Assembly: GCF_026914285.1 (NCBI RefSeq)
Contig: NZ_CP113864.1
Coordinates: forward strand, 1,891,001 to 1,955,000
Source of the DNA: Caldicellulosiruptor naganoensis
GTDB lineage: Bacteria; Bacillota; Thermoanaerobacteria; Caldicellulosiruptorales; Caldicellulosiruptoraceae
DNA length: 64,000 nucleotides
Direction of reading: 5' to 3'
Shown here piece after piece: positions 19,957 through 29,763 of the stretch. Both the position numbers and the translations under genes were made by a program. The notes beneath the pieces were generated by a model. It was not told the origin of the DNA, did not search any database, and saw nothing but the letters and a program-made list of their open reading frames with translations. Every line of letters starts with the position of its first letter. Position 1 is the stretch's first letter.

Positions 19957-21618
19957 TTAGGCTGTTTCAATATTTGCTGCATCGTGAAGATTTAACATAT
20001 CTATCGCCATCTCACGAAGCTTGTACTTTTGGACCTTGCCATTAGCAGTTGTAGGAAAGCTATCGACAAACATGACATATTTGGGGGTTTTGTGACGTGA
20101 TAAGTTTTGCCTTACATATTCTTTTATCTCTTCCTCAGAAACTTTTGCCCCATCTTTTAAAATTATAAACGCCATTATCTCCTCACCATAGACTTTGTCT
20201 GGAACTCCAACCACCTGAACATCCTTGACAGCAGGGTGTGTGTATAAAAACTCTTCTATTTCACGCGGATATATATTTTCCCCACCTCTTATTATCATGT
20301 CTTTGAGCCTTCCAGTAATTCTCAAATATCCATTTTGGTCTATGTACCCTAAATCCCCTGTGTGAAGCCAACCATCTTGGTCAATTGCCTGCCTCGTTGC
20401 CTCAGGCATTTTATAATACCCTTTCATGATATTATAGCCCCTTGCACAAATCTCACCAATTGTCCCGTTTGGCACCTCTTTTTTTGTGTTTACATCAACT
20501 ATTTTAATCTCAACACCTTCTAATGGCTTCCCCACAGTTGACACTCTAAACTCAAGCGGGTCGTCTACCCTTGTTTGAGTTATCACAGGAGATGCTTCTG
20601 TCTGACCATATGCAATTGTTATTTCCTTCATATTCATCTTCTCAACAACTTCCCTCATAACTTTGATAGGACAAGGTGCTCCCGCCATGATACCAGTTCT
20701 GAGTGAAGAAAAATCAAACTTGTCAAAATCAGGATGCTGCAGGATTGCAATGAACATTGTTGGTACACCATGAAGAGCCGTACATCTTTCATAGTGGACT
20801 GTTTCCATTACCATAAGTGGATTGAAATGGTCAAGAGGTACCATTGTAGCACCTTTTGTTACACAAGCAGTGATGCCCAGTACAAGTCCAAAACAATGGA
20901 AAAATGGAACAGGAATACAAAGCCTGTCCTTATGAGTGAGTTTCATGCACTCAGCAATTGCATAAGCGTTGTTTAGAATATTTCTGTGTGTGAGCATAAC
21001 CCCTTTTGGAAACCCTGTTGTTCCAGAGGTGTACTGCATATTTATAACCTCATCAGGATGCAGGCTTCTTTGTCTTTGGTAAAGATCTTCGTCTGTAACC
21101 TTCTTCCCAAGTTCTACAACTTCATTCCAAGTATACATCCCTTTTTGAGGCTCTTCTCCAATGAAAATTAGTCTTTTTAAATATGGTAAATTCGGATTCT
21201 CAAGTTTTCCTTTTTCACAAGTAGCAAGCTGAGGATTTAGTTTTTTTACAATCTCAAGATAATTAGAATCTTTAAAACCTTCTATAAATATGAGAGTTGA
21301 ACTATCTGATTGTTTTAGCAGATATTCAAGTTCGTAGATTTTGTAGTTAGTGTTTACTGTAACCAAAACAGCTCCAATCTTTGCAAGAGCAAAAATAGAG
21401 ATAAGATATTCTAACCTGTTTGTTGCCCACACAGCAACATGTTCACCTTTTTGAATTCCTATTGCCATAAATCCCTTTGCTGCATCTTCTACCATTTTTT
21501 TTAGCTCAGTATATGTGAGATAAATTTTTTTATGATGATAAATTACAGCAAGATTTTCTGCATACTTTTTTGCTATCATATCAAAATAATCAGGAATAGT
21601 CATATCAATCAAAGCCAT
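19957..21618 (-). CDS. Long-chain acyl-CoA synthetase (AMP-forming)
   Basis: 553 residues of the ANL superfamily, activating a carboxylic acid (probably a fatty acid) as acyl-AMP and then acyl-CoA. The P-loop is YTSGTTGFPKGVMLTH; the hinge region reads WLHTGDLGYIDQNGYLRITGR followed by MIIRGGENIYP; the catalytic lysine lies in TANGKVQKYKL near the C-terminus. Start ATG behind GGGGGCAATGGCAGG. No beta-oxidation genes are adjacent, so the substrate cannot be fixed from context. A terminator at 21647-21683 separates it from sigG. Confidence 0.92.
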   Translation of the reverse strand: MALIDMTIPDYFDMIAKKYAENLAVIYHHKKIYLTYTELKKMVEDAAKGFMAIGIQKGEHVAVWATNRLEYLISIFALAKIGAVLVTVNTNYKIYELEYLLKQSDSSTLIFIEGFKDSNYLEIVKKLNPQLATCEKGKLENPNLPYLKRLIFIGEEPQKGMYTWNEVVELGKKVTDEDLYQRQRSLHPDEVINMQYTSGTTGFPKGVMLTHRNILNNAYAIAECMKLTHKDRLCIPVPFFHCFGLVLGITACVTKGATMVPLDHFNPLMVMETVHYERCTALHGVPTMFIAILQHPDFDKFDFSSLRTGIMAGAPCPIKVMREVVEKMNMKEITIAYGQTEASPVITQTRVDDPLEFRVSTVGKPLEGVEIKIVDVNTKKEVPNGTIGEICARGYNIMKGYYKMPEATRQAIDQDGWLHTGDLGYIDQNGYLRITGRLKDMIIRGGENIYPREIEEFLYTHPAVKDVQVVGVPDKVYGEEIMAFIILKDGAKVSEEEIKEYVRQNLSRHKTPKYVMFVDSFPTTANGKVQKYKLREMAIDMLNLHDAANIETA

Positions 21619-21646
21619 CCTGCCATTGCCCCCTTAAAATTTATAA

Positions 21647-21683
21647 AGCCTTTTACCTTACTTTGTGAATAAGGTAAAAGGCT
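21647..21683 (-). terminator. Rho-independent terminator of the sigG unit
   Basis: Perfect 14-bp inverted repeat (AGCCTTTTACCTTA and complement) with a 9-nt loop and a T-rich tail on the minus strand, 57 bases past the sigG stop. Confidence 0.85.
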
Positions 21684-21740
21684 TATGACAACTTTAGATT
21701 ATTATAAATTTTCAATGCATAAATTGTCAACAGAGAAAAA

Positions 21741-22508
21741 CTAAATATACTTCTTAATATGTCCAATTGCACTTTTCTCTATTCTTGACACTTGCGCTTG
21801 TGAAATACCAACAATAGTTGCTACTTCCATTTGTGTTTTGTCTTTGTAATATCTCAGGTATAAAATCTCTTTTTCGCGTTTTGTGAGCCTGCTCAAGGCA
21901 TCTTTCAATGATATCTCTTCAAGCCATACACTTTCGCAAGATTTTTGGTCACTGACTTGGTCAACCACATACATTGTATCAGTGCTATCTTGGAAGACTG
22001 GTTCATAGAGGGAAATAGGTTCTTGAATAGAGTCAAGAGCAAAAACAAGGTCTTCCTTTGATATAGAAAGCTCTTTGGCTATTTCTTCTAATGATGGTTC
22101 TCTATTATTTTGGCTTATAAACTTTTCTTTTATTTTAAGTGCCTTATAGGCTGTGTCTTTCAATGACATTGATATTCTCATTGTATTGTTGTCCCTAAGA
22201 TACCTTCTTATCTCCCCAATTATCATTGGCACTGCATATGTTGAAAATTTGACATTTTGGGATATGTCAAAGTTGTCAATAGCTTTGATAAGACCTATGC
22301 AACCAACCTGAAAAATGTCATCTAAATTTTCACCACGGTTTGCAAACTTTTGAACAACACTTAAGACAAGTCTCAAGTTACCTTCTATGAATTGTTTGCG
22401 CGCTTCTTTATCTCCATTTTTCATTCGCTTTAAAAGTTCAACTTTTTCCTCATGACTTAGTACAGGGAGAGTGGAAGTGTTAACCCCACAAATCTCTACT
22501 TTGTTCAA
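21741..22508 (-). CDS. sigG: Sporulation sigma factor G (forespore)
   Basis: 255-residue sigma-70 family factor. The N-terminus NKVEICGVNTSTLPVL is diagnostic of sigma-G; region 2 (FQVGCIGLIKAIDNFD, FSTYAVPMIIGEIRRYLRDN) and region 4 (KTQMEVATIVGISQAQVSRIEKSA) are intact. The best start is the TTG at 22506-22508, six bases after GGGGGAGGT; an earlier TTG would place that ribosome site inside the gene. Sigma-G drives late forespore genes in spore-formers. It follows sigE in the conserved order. That it is undamaged while sigE, spoIIGA and sigK are broken is notable. Confidence 0.93.
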   Translation of the reverse strand: MNKVEICGVNTSTLPVLSHEEKVELLKRMKNGDKEARKQFIEGNLRLVLSVVQKFANRGENLDDIFQVGCIGLIKAIDNFDISQNVKFSTYAVPMIIGEIRRYLRDNNTMRISMSLKDTAYKALKIKEKFISQNNREPSLEEIAKELSISKEDLVFALDSIQEPISLYEPVFQDSTDTMYVVDQVSDQKSCESVWLEEISLKDALSRLTKREKEILYLRYYKDKTQMEVATIVGISQAQVSRIEKSAIGHIKKYI

Positions 22509-22595
22509 AATACTACCTCCCCCTTTTTTCAAAAGTTTTGCTAAGGTTTATTATTTACTGTGAGGGAGGCAATTATTCTGAAAGTAATTTTCATC

Positions 22596-23329
22596 TTATA
22601 TAATCTTTGCCAGTTCTTTTTTAAGCCTTGTAATAATCTTTTTCTCAAGACGTGAGATGTAACTTTGAAAAATCCCCAGCAGTCAGCAACCTCTTTTTGT
22701 GTTTTTTCACCTTCATCTCCAAATCCGAATCTTAACTCAACAATTCTTTTCTCTCTCTTTGGAAGTTTTTGTATTGCTTTTAAGAGCGCTTCTTTTTCTA
22801 TATTGTTTTCAATACTGCTATAAACACCTTCTGTGTCAGTTCCCAAAACATCAGAAAGCAAAAGTTCATTCCCATTCCAATCAATATTCAATGGCTCGTC
22901 TATCGAAAGTTCAAGTTTTCTGTGAGAGTTTCTCCTTAAGAACATTAAAATCTCATTTTCAATACACTTTGACGCATACGTTGCAAGCTTGATATTTTTG
23001 TGAGGGTTATATGTATTTATTGCTTTAATCAGACCAATTGTTCCAATTGGTACCAAATCTTCAAGGTTGACCTTGGTATTTTCAAATTTCCTTGCTATAT
23101 ACACAACAAGTCTCAAATTTCTCTCAATAAGTACTTTTTTAAGTTCTTCCTTTCCTTCATAATGAATCTTATTCAAAACCTCAGTCTCTTCTTCTGGAGT
23201 AAGTGGAGGCGATAATGTTTCACATCCACCAACATAAAATAATTCAGTTATTTGTGAATCAGAAAGCTGAAAACCAAGCTTTTTTAAAAGGCCCAAAACA
23301 TAATTCAAAAGTCTTGATCTAAATTCCAT
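22596..23329 (-). pseudogene. sigE: Sporulation sigma factor E (mother cell), frameshifted in region 4
   Basis: The first 210 residues are a normal pro-sigma-E: an amphipathic pro-peptide, a processing site like FYVGGCE, RLVVYIARKFENTKVN and PLNIDWNGNELLLSDVLGTD. One base is missing near 22681: after EKTQKEVAD the frame reads CWGFFKV..., whereas the +1 frame gives the expected LGIFQSYISRLEKKIITRLK and stops at 22596. Unrepaired, translation runs on to 22541 with a nonsense tail and loses the DNA-binding helix that reads the -35 element. Start ATG behind AAGGAGGGG. Sigma-E is the first mother-cell sigma of sporulation. Confidence 0.9.
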
Positions 23330-23349
23330 TCTTTACCCCTCCTTAAAAA

Positions 23350-24184
23350 TCAGATTAAATCAGGACCAAGCAAGGTTGAATACCTGCTTGATATCTTTTT
23401 GTCATATAGGGCAATTGCCACGTCCTTCTTTGTCCATGTACTTTTGTTGTCTGAGATGTAAAACTCATCAGGTATTACTCCAACTAAAACTCCATGTTCC
23501 TGTCCAATAGAGTTATAAGGAATGAGAACAATTCTGTTGCCAAGCTGTTTTTGAAGATTTTCTAAATTTTGAGCAGATATATCTGCTTGCTTACAATTTT
23601 CGTTCAATAAATCTTTCTCAATTATCACCACAGGTCTTCCTGAAAACGGCTCTCTTAGATTATTCCCTGTATCAACATAGGCTATGCAGTTGTATTCTGC
23701 GTCATTTATCTTGAATTTTATGTATCTCATAAGGGATTCTTTGTATTATTCTCTTGACTATTAGCTCATATGAGAGTTTAAGCACAATCAAAGAACAACC
23801 AAGAGCTATTAGTACATTTTTAAGTTTTATTTGAATACCAACCACAAAGGTATCTTTTGTTATATAATAGAGGAAAAACACCATACCACCAAACATTATT
23901 GTGACAAGATAAAAACTCAGGAGCTGTCTTAGAAAGACTAAAAATTCTTTTGGCCAAAAGGTAAGATACACAATTAATACAGACACAACCATCTTGCCAA
24001 ATACTGAATATAAGAACTGCATGAGAGGATAAAACTGTAAAAGAGAATAGATTGAGGCAATAATACTTCCTAAAAGAATTCTGAAACTATTAACGTTTGT
24101 TTTTGTAAAATATGCAGTTGTCAGCAAGATAAAGTAGTTGATAACCAGGTTTTCCAGAACATAAACGTCAGCATAAATAATCAT
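23350..24184 (-). pseudogene. spoIIGA: Pro-sigma-E processing protease SpoIIGA, frameshifted
   Basis: An N-terminal five-helix membrane domain (MIIYADVYVLENLVINYFIL start) ends in one frame at HKIQDK; the aspartic-protease domain continues in another frame from MRYIKFKINDAEYNCIAYVDTGNN (catalytic DTGN) to 23350. One extra base in AATCCCTTATG near 23731-23736 separates them. SpoIIGA cleaves the sigma-E pro-peptide on a forespore signal. The two halves overlap by 29 bases, so a split two-polypeptide protease is formally possible. It directly precedes sigE, as in all spore-formers. Confidence 0.87.
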
Positions 24185-24232
24185 GTTTTATTCAAAATAT
24201 TGTGCCTTTCAGAATGGTATTTCTATGTAATA

Positions 24233-24265
24233 ATTATACTTCTCTACAAGTAAAATTTATGTCAA
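24233..24265 (-). promoter_or_regulatory. spoIIG-type promoter with over-long spacer
   Basis: Minus strand: -35 TTGACA (24260-24265) and -10 TATAAT (24233-24238) are both perfect but 21 bases apart. Bacillus spoIIG is known for a sigma-A promoter with a 22-base spacer that needs Spo0A~P. The -35 region (TTTGACAT) also resembles a reversed Spo0A box (TTCGACA). Confidence 0.65.
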
Positions 24266-24326
24266 AATACAAAATAAACTAAATTTTTCTTTCTTACAAA
24301 TTCCCTTACATTTCTACATTAAAAAA

Positions 24327-24348
24327 CCCCCTGCCATATTACAGGGGG
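24327..24348 (-). terminator. Rho-independent terminator of the dcw cluster after ftsZ
   Basis: Minus-strand stem CCCCCTG / CAGGGGG with an 8-nt loop and a TTTTTT tract, 26 bases past the ftsZ stop. Confidence 0.9.
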
Positions 24349-24373
24349 ATTTCATTTCATTTTGACTTGTTTT

Positions 24374-25456
24374 TTATTTTTTGTTCTTCAAGAATATTGG
24401 TATCTCAAATATATCATCGTCCTGGAAAAGGCTCTGCAAATTACCCACTTTTGATGAAGAAATCTTACTGCTCTGTTGACTCTGCTGGTTTTCTTCAATG
24501 GAATCAAAGCCAGTTGCAATGACAGTGACTTGTACTTCATCCTTCATCTCTTCGTTGAACACAATCCCCATGATAAAGTTGACATTCTCATCCGCCTCAG
24601 ATGAGATAAGTTCATTTGCCTTTTCAATCTCATCAAGCAGAAGCTCTTCTGGGTTACCTGTATAATTTACTAAAACTCCCTTTGCACCTTTTATTGATGT
24701 TTCTAAAAGCGGGCTGTTAATAGCCTGCTCCAAGGCCTTTAGAACTTTATCATCGCCCTTTGCCTTCCCAATACCCATATGTGCATATCCTTTATTCATC
24801 ATAATAGCTCTAACATCTGCAAAGTCAACATTGATAAGCCCCGGATTTAATATTATATCAGAAATGCCCTGAACACCCTGCCTTAGAACATCGTCTGCCA
24901 TTCTGAAGGCATCTGATATTTTTAGACTCTTATTTGTTGAGAGCATAAACAGCCTATCATTAGGCACAATTATTATGGTATCTACAATCTTCTTGAGCTC
25001 CTCAATTCCCTTTTCTGCATTGATTCTGCGTTTTGCACCTTCACTCTTAAACGGCTTTGTGACAACTGCAACAGTCAATATTCCAAGCTCTTTTGCAATC
25101 TCAGCAACCACAGGTGACGCACCTGTTCCTGTACCACCACCCATACCCGCTGTTATAAATACCATGTCAGCACCTTTTAAAACCTGCGCAATGTCTTCTT
25201 TGCTCTCCTCTGCTGCTTTTCTCCCAATTTCCGGATCGGCTCCTGCTCCAAGTCCTTTTGTTATCTTTTCACCTATTTGAATCTTATAATGAGCTTTAGA
25301 ACGCTGCAGAGCTTGTTTGTCTGTATTTACTGCAATAAATTCAACTCCAGAGACTCCAACATCAATCATCCTATTTACTGCATTATTACCCGCCCCACCA
25401 ACACCAATTACTTTTAGCTGAGCAACAGTCATTTTTTCAGTGTCAAAACTAATCAT
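24374..25456 (-). CDS. ftsZ: Cell division protein FtsZ
   Basis: 360-residue tubulin-like GTPase that forms the Z ring. The GTP-binding T4 loop is [19 protein letters not shown]; the N-terminal nucleotide site is [13 protein letters not shown] and the T7 loop is [11 protein letters not shown] variable acidic/glutamine-rich linker ([12 protein letters not shown]) precedes the C-terminal peptide [18 protein letters not shown] that binds membrane anchors. The start ATG follows AAGGAGGAG and overlaps the end of sbp. No ftsA lies next to it, so the membrane anchor (FtsA or SepF) must be elsewhere. Confidence 0.98.
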   Translation of the reverse strand: MISFDTEKMTVAQLKVIGVGGAGNNAVNRMIDVGVSGVEFIAVNTDKQALQRSKAHYKIQIGEKITKGLGAGADPEIGRKAAEESKEDIAQVLKGADMVFITAGMGGGTGTGASPVVAEIAKELGILTVAVVTKPFKSEGAKRRINAEKGIEELKKIVDTIIIVPNDRLFMLSTNKSLKISDAFRMADDVLRQGVQGISDIILNPGLINVDFADVRAIMMNKGYAHMGIGKAKGDDKVLKALEQAINSPLLETSIKGAKGVLVNYTGNPEELLLDEIEKANELISSEADENVNFIMGIVFNEEMKDEVQVTVIATGFDSIEENQQSQQSSKISSSKVGNLQSLFQDDDIFEIPIFLKNKK

Positions 25457-25814
25457 TCTTGTTCTCCTCCTTAGTTAAACTCTTGTTTTTTAGCAAAAGC
25501 ACTCTTCGCATCTCACCAAAGTTCTGAAAAATTCTGACCCCAAACGCCACAACTGCCGCTTGGTACAAAGGAATACCAAGCTTGTCGCCCAAATATGCAA
25601 AAAGCATAGCAATTAATGTATTTCCAACAAAACCTGAGATAAATATGTCAATTTTAAAATCACCCTTCAAGGTCGATTTCAAAGCACCAAAAATTGAATC
25701 AAGTGCTGCAAGAAGTCCTACCGCAACATATGAGGAATAATCCTGTGGAATACTCACTGGAATAAACATTCCTATTAAGATACCTATTACCAATGCAAGT
25801 ATAAGTACAACCAT
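25449..25814 (-). CDS. sbp: Small basic membrane protein (DUF1290, Sbp-like)
   Basis: About 121 residues, three to four membrane helices, with the family segment [20 protein letters not shown] and a short basic C-terminal tail. It sits between DUF881 and ftsZ, the place of Bacillus sbp. I use the ATG at 25812-25814; a GTG seven codons upstream, inside the DUF881 stop region, is the alternative. Molecular function unknown. Confidence 0.85.
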   Translation of the reverse strand: MVVLILALVIGILIGMFIPVSIPQDYSSYVAVGLLAALDSIFGALKSTLKGDFKIDIFISGFVGNTLIAMLFAYLGDKLGIPLYQAAVVAFGVRIFQNFGEMRRVLLLKNKSLTKEENKND

Positions 25815-25821
25815 CTTCTCA

Positions 25822-26565
25822 TCAACTTCCCTCACTCTTTATCTTTGCGTAATTGAATTTCAAAGTCCCTGTATACCTTGGAATTACAATATTTGAAGCT
25901 TCTTCAATTTTAACCTCAATAGAAAACTCTTTTAAAAGATCTATAATACCACCCCGCATCATCAGTGAATTTTTCAAAATTTTGGGATCACCAATAGCCT
26001 TTATTATGTACGGGGCAGAATAGCGTGTATTGTTTATACTGATTGTTGGACCTGCGCATCTTATCTCTGTTGTAGCCACTATTCTCTGGTCATTTATTGA
26101 TATTGCCTCAGCTCCTGCTGCCCTCAGTTCATTTATAACCTGCAGGATATCTGAATCATGCAAAAGAAAGCTGTTTGGGTCAACATTCGGTGTTGCAGGA
26201 AGCTTACTGTCGTCAAGTGTAATTATTATACCAGGTCCCTCAACGTCTGTAAGTCCCGCCAATATCTTTACCTTGTCAAGTTCATCTTTTAAAAGCTCTG
26301 TCGTCTTGCTAATACTTGCGGCAGAATCTTGGTACTCTTTAATCTTGCTCTCCAGCTCATAGATTTGAGCCCTCAAACTGCTATTTTCCTTTCTCAGCTG
26401 GTTTATCTGTTCAGCAAGTTCAATGGCTCTTGCTTTTTCAAGGTTTTTCAGTTCATTGCTCTGTTTAACACTCTTTATCTGCATTGAAATTAAAATTCCT
26501 AAAATGAGTAGTAAAATCGCAGTTGCAATCTGTCCACCTGTTGGTTTTTTTACCTTTAATTTCAT
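25822..26565 (-). CDS. DUF881 membrane-anchored coiled-coil protein (YlxW/YlxX-like)
   Basis: 247 residues. One N-terminal membrane helix (ATAILLLILGILISM), a coiled coil over residues 38-90 (heptads in LAEQINQLRKENSSLRAQIY) and the DUF881 domain with GPGIIITLDDS, INELRAAGAEAISIND and MRGGIIDLLKEF. The topology suggests an extracytoplasmic C-terminal domain. Placed between ftsQ and sbp as in many Firmicutes dcw clusters; a role in division or envelope assembly is inferred from context only. Confidence 0.88.
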   Translation of the reverse strand: MKLKVKKPTGGQIATAILLLILGILISMQIKSVKQSNELKNLEKARAIELAEQINQLRKENSSLRAQIYELESKIKEYQDSAASISKTTELLKDELDKVKILAGLTDVEGPGIIITLDDSKLPATPNVDPNSFLLHDSDILQVINELRAAGAEAISINDQRIVATTEIRCAGPTISINNTRYSAPYIIKAIGDPKILKNSLMMRGGIIDLLKEFSIEVKIEEASNIVIPRYTGTLKFNYAKIKSEGS

Positions 26566-26570
26566 AATAA

Positions 26571-27305
26571 TTAGTTTTCCTCCTCAGTGTTTGGACTAAA
26601 TGTGGCTATTCCATTTGAATTAAGAGTTATTGTCCCTTCTATACGTTTCGGAAGCTTGTCATACACACTTTTCAAAAGCTTCAATTTATAATCTATCTCT
26701 GAGATATCTCCTACTTTAACCAGCAGCTTGTCCATTTTAAGTTCAACGTTGTTGATATTCTTCAATAAAACAACAACATGGTCAACATCAAATTTCCTAA
26801 AAACATCAAAATTTTTCAAACTACTTGCCACCTGCAGACCCTCATCAAGTAGAAGATGATCCTCTACATCAAGTTTTTTGCCAACCATCGCCTCATTTAC
26901 TTTAAGTCCTTCAAATACTATTGTTTTTTTGGGTAAGTCCCCTTCTATTCTTATTACATACCCATTTTTATCAATTTCTATATAAGAATTTAAATACTTT
27001 ATAAGACCAATTGTTTCTTTTTCATAAATCTCCAAAACTAATACATTTGGTAGACGTCTTGTAATCCTGATATCTTCAATTTCTGGATTTTCTAAAAGTT
27101 TTTGTCTAATTTCTTTTGTATTTATACTCAGTATATTCTGATTTTGATATTGTTGTAGTATTTTTATAATATCATCTTTTTTGACTCTTTTCAAATTATG
27201 TATACTAAATTCTTTCACGTTAAAGTAATCTAATCTGAAAACAAATACAAGTGTTATCAGAACTAAAAGCAACAATACAATAATCTTTCTCACCAATCTA
27301 CCCAT
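26571..27305 (-). CDS. ftsQ: Cell division protein FtsQ/DivIB
   Basis: 244 residues. A short cytoplasmic N-terminus is followed by one membrane helix (IIVLLLLVLITLVFVF), a POTRA domain (FNVKEFSIHNLKRVKKDDII) and the FtsQ beta domain (ITRRLPNVLVLEIYEKE and later YKLKLLKSVYDKLP). It forms the FtsQ-FtsL-FtsB (DivIB-FtsL-DivIC) complex that activates septal synthesis. Full length; it follows the murA locus by 45 bases. Confidence 0.92.
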   Translation of the reverse strand: MGRLVRKIIVLLLLVLITLVFVFRLDYFNVKEFSIHNLKRVKKDDIIKILQQYQNQNILSINTKEIRQKLLENPEIEDIRITRRLPNVLVLEIYEKETIGLIKYLNSYIEIDKNGYVIRIEGDLPKKTIVFEGLKVNEAMVGKKLDVEDHLLLDEGLQVASSLKNFDVFRKFDVDHVVVLLKNINNVELKMDKLLVKVGDISEIDYKLKLLKSVYDKLPKRIEGTITLNSNGIATFSPNTEEEN

Positions 27306-27350
27306 TTGTCATTTTCACTCACCTTATGATATCAAATACAAATTACAATT

Positions 27351-28587
27351 TCAGTGTATCCTTCTAATCTTAGCACCCAAGGCTGAATATTTCTCTTCTA
27401 TCCTTTCATATCCCCTGTCAATATGATCAACCCCTAAAAGCTCTGTTGTGCCTTCAGCACAAAGTCCTGCAATTAAAAGCGCCGCACCACCTCTTAAATC
27501 CTGTGCAAAGACCTGACATCCTCTTAGCTTTTCTACCCCATTTATAATGGCTATATCTTTTTCCACGTGTATTCTCGCGCCCATCTTATTGAGCTCTGGA
27601 ACATGTTTGAACCTGTTTTCGAATATTGTCTCCTTTATTATTGTCATACCCTCTGCTACAGAAAATACACTGCAAACTGGTGCCTGAAGGTCTGTTGGAA
27701 ACCCTGGATAGTAGTGTGTTGTTATTCTTTGATTCCCTTTTAGCCTTGCTCCTTTATTTTACACCCTGCACCTTTTAGAATGTGGAGTATAGAATCTAAA
27801 TGACGTGGCAAGACACCTTTTAATAATACTTCTCCACCACAAGCTGCAACTGCGCAGAGATATGTCCCAGTAACAATTCTATCAGGAATGACTACATGTT
27901 CAACTATGTTATTTTTTAGTTCTTTTACTCCTTCAATTTTAATTGTGTGTGTACCGGCACCTTTTATTCTGGCTCCAAGCTTGTTTAAAAAATGGCACAG
28001 ATCTGCTATCTCTGGCTCCTTTGCAGCGTTTTTTATTATAACCTCACCATCACAAAAAATTGAAGCAAGTATAATATTCTCGGTCGCTCCAACAGATGGT
28101 AGTGGCAAAAAATATTTCCCCGCTTTTTACAACATCACATCTGCATTCAATTGTGTTGTCATACTCAAAAACATCTATGCCAAGCTGCAAAAATGCAGAT
28201 ATATGAGGATCAATTGGTCTTTGACCTATCTCACACCCCCCCAGGATAGTTTGTAAGTCTTACTTTCCTAAACTTGCTCAAAATTGCTCCAAGAAATAAT
28301 ATACTTGAGCGCATCATCTTGGCATACTGTGGGGGTATTGTAAATTTGTCAACTGAAGCCGGATCAATAAAGGCAATATCGTTTTCAAATTCTGTTTTGC
28401 ATCCAAGATATTCAAGTATCCTAAGCGTGTGTCTTACATCAGCAATGTCAGGTACATTTTTAATTATAACCTGTCCTTTTGCTAAGATAGAGGCTGTCAA
28501 AATAGGAAGAGCAGCATTTTTTGATCCCTCAACATCAATTTCACCATTTAAAAACGTTGGACCGTCAATTATAAGTTTTTCTTCCAT
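27351..28587 (-). pseudogene. murA: UDP-GlcNAc 1-carboxyvinyltransferase, three frameshifts
   Basis: MurA makes the first committed peptidoglycan precursor, UDP-GlcNAc-enolpyruvate. Three consecutive segments in different frames together cover a full enzyme: 28587 to about 28236 (VEGSKNAALPILTASIL, EYLGCKTEF), a middle part with GATENIILASIFCDGEV, and 27647-27351 (RGGAALLIAGLCAEGTTEL). Lesions: an extra base in a C7 run on the plus strand (28236-28242), an extra base at CCCC (28118-28121), and a missing base near 27744-27749. Conceptually repaired, all three junctions read through smoothly (TNYPGGCEIGQ, KSGKYFLPLPSVG). Firmicutes often have two MurA paralogs, so loss of this one could be tolerated. 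Confidence 0.9.
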
Positions 28588-28650
28588 GTTTACACCTAAA
28601 TAGGTTCCATATGTGTCGCATATTATTTTATTCGTAAGCCTTGATATTTG

Positions 28651-29763
28651 TTACAATGATAGATATTCTTCAATAAGTTTTCCTATATTCTGGGTAGCAT
28701 CAGGTTTCCCCAACTTTTTGCTACTATTGCTCATTCTTTCATACAAAGCTTTGTCGTAAATAAGTTTTTCAAGGAAAAGCTTAAGCTTGTTACTTTCTAA
28801 TTCATTTTCGAGGACAACAAAACATGCTCCTTCTCTTTCAAGAAATCTTGCATTGTACTCTTGGTGGTTGTTTGCTACATATGGTGAGGGAACAATTATA
28901 CTTGGCTTCCCCAGCGCAGTTATCTCTGAGATTGCAATTGCCCCTGCTCTTGATATTACAACATCTGAGGCGGCCAAGTATCTTGGCATGTCCGAAATAT
29001 ATGGCAGTATTCTGATGTTGGATTTTACCCCTAAACCATCTGCAAAGTCCACAGCTTCTGAATATTTTTTATCGCCTGTTGAGAGAATAAAATATACATT
29101 CTTATCATTCTCAAATTCCTTGGCAAGCTTAATCACTGCTTTATTGAGATTCTCAGCCCCTCTACTACCGCCAATTGCTAAAACCACTGACTTGTCTTCC
29201 ACACCTAACGAGCTTTTTGCAGCTTCTTTGCTGTAAGAGAAAAGCTCAAGTCTTATAGGGTTACCTGTCAGTACTACATTGCTTGAATTCTTGAAAAATC
29301 TTCTGCTCTCTTCAAAGCTGATCAAGATCTTATTACAAAATCTTGAAATTATTCTATTTGCAAGCCCGGGATGTGCATTTTGTTCATGCAGCACTATTTT
29401 AATCCTTAGCTTTTTTGCTGCAAGTGCAACAGGAAGAGATACATAACCTCCTGTTACAAAAACTAATTCGGGCTTTACCTTCTTTAATATGTGCAGAGCT
29501 TGTCTGTAGCCATTTAAAAACTTAATAAATACATCTGCATTCTTTAAACTCAAACTCCTTTTTAGCCCCTTTGCCTGAATGTATTCTATGTGATATCCAT
29601 GCTGAGGCACTATCTTAGATTCTAATCCTTCATGCGTGCCTATAAATACTATATCCAATCCACTATGTCTTTTCCTTAGATAATCAGCAACAGCAAGCGC
29701 TGGATATATATGTCCACCAGTACCTCCACCGCTGAAAACAATAGTTATTTTTTCTTGGTTCAT
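28651..29763 (-). CDS. murG: UDP-GlcNAc:lipid I N-acetylglucosaminyltransferase
   Basis: 370-residue GT-B transferase converting lipid I to lipid II on the inner membrane face. The N-terminal glycine loop (FSGGGTGGHIYPALAVADYL) and the second-domain motifs (AIGGSRGAENLNKAV, SRAGAIAISEITALGKPSI, NHQEYNARFLE) are all present. The ATG overlaps spoVE by four bases, showing tight coupling. Intact. Confidence 0.97.
   Translation of the reverse strand: MNQEKITIVFSGGGTGGHIYPALAVADYLRKRHSGLDIVFIGTHEGLESKIVPQHGYHIEYIQAKGLKRSLSLKNADVFIKFLNGYRQALHILKKVKPELVFVTGGYVSLPVALAAKKLRIKIVLHEQNAHPGLANRIISRFCNKILISFEESRRFFKNSSNVVLTGNPIRLELFSYSKEAAKSSLGVEDKSVVLAIGGSRGAENLNKAVIKLAKEFENDKNVYFILSTGDKKYSEAVDFADGLGVKSNIRILPYISDMPRYLAASDVVISRAGAIAISEITALGKPSIIVPSPYVANNHQEYNARFLEREGACFVVLENELESNKLKLFLEKLIYDKALYERMSNSSKKLGKPDATQNIGKLIEEYLSL

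Noticed and set aside
22541-22595. C-terminal extension of sigE as a real novel tail
   Set aside because: The sequence after codon 210 has no sigma-family character, whereas the +1 frame gives the expected helix-turn-helix.
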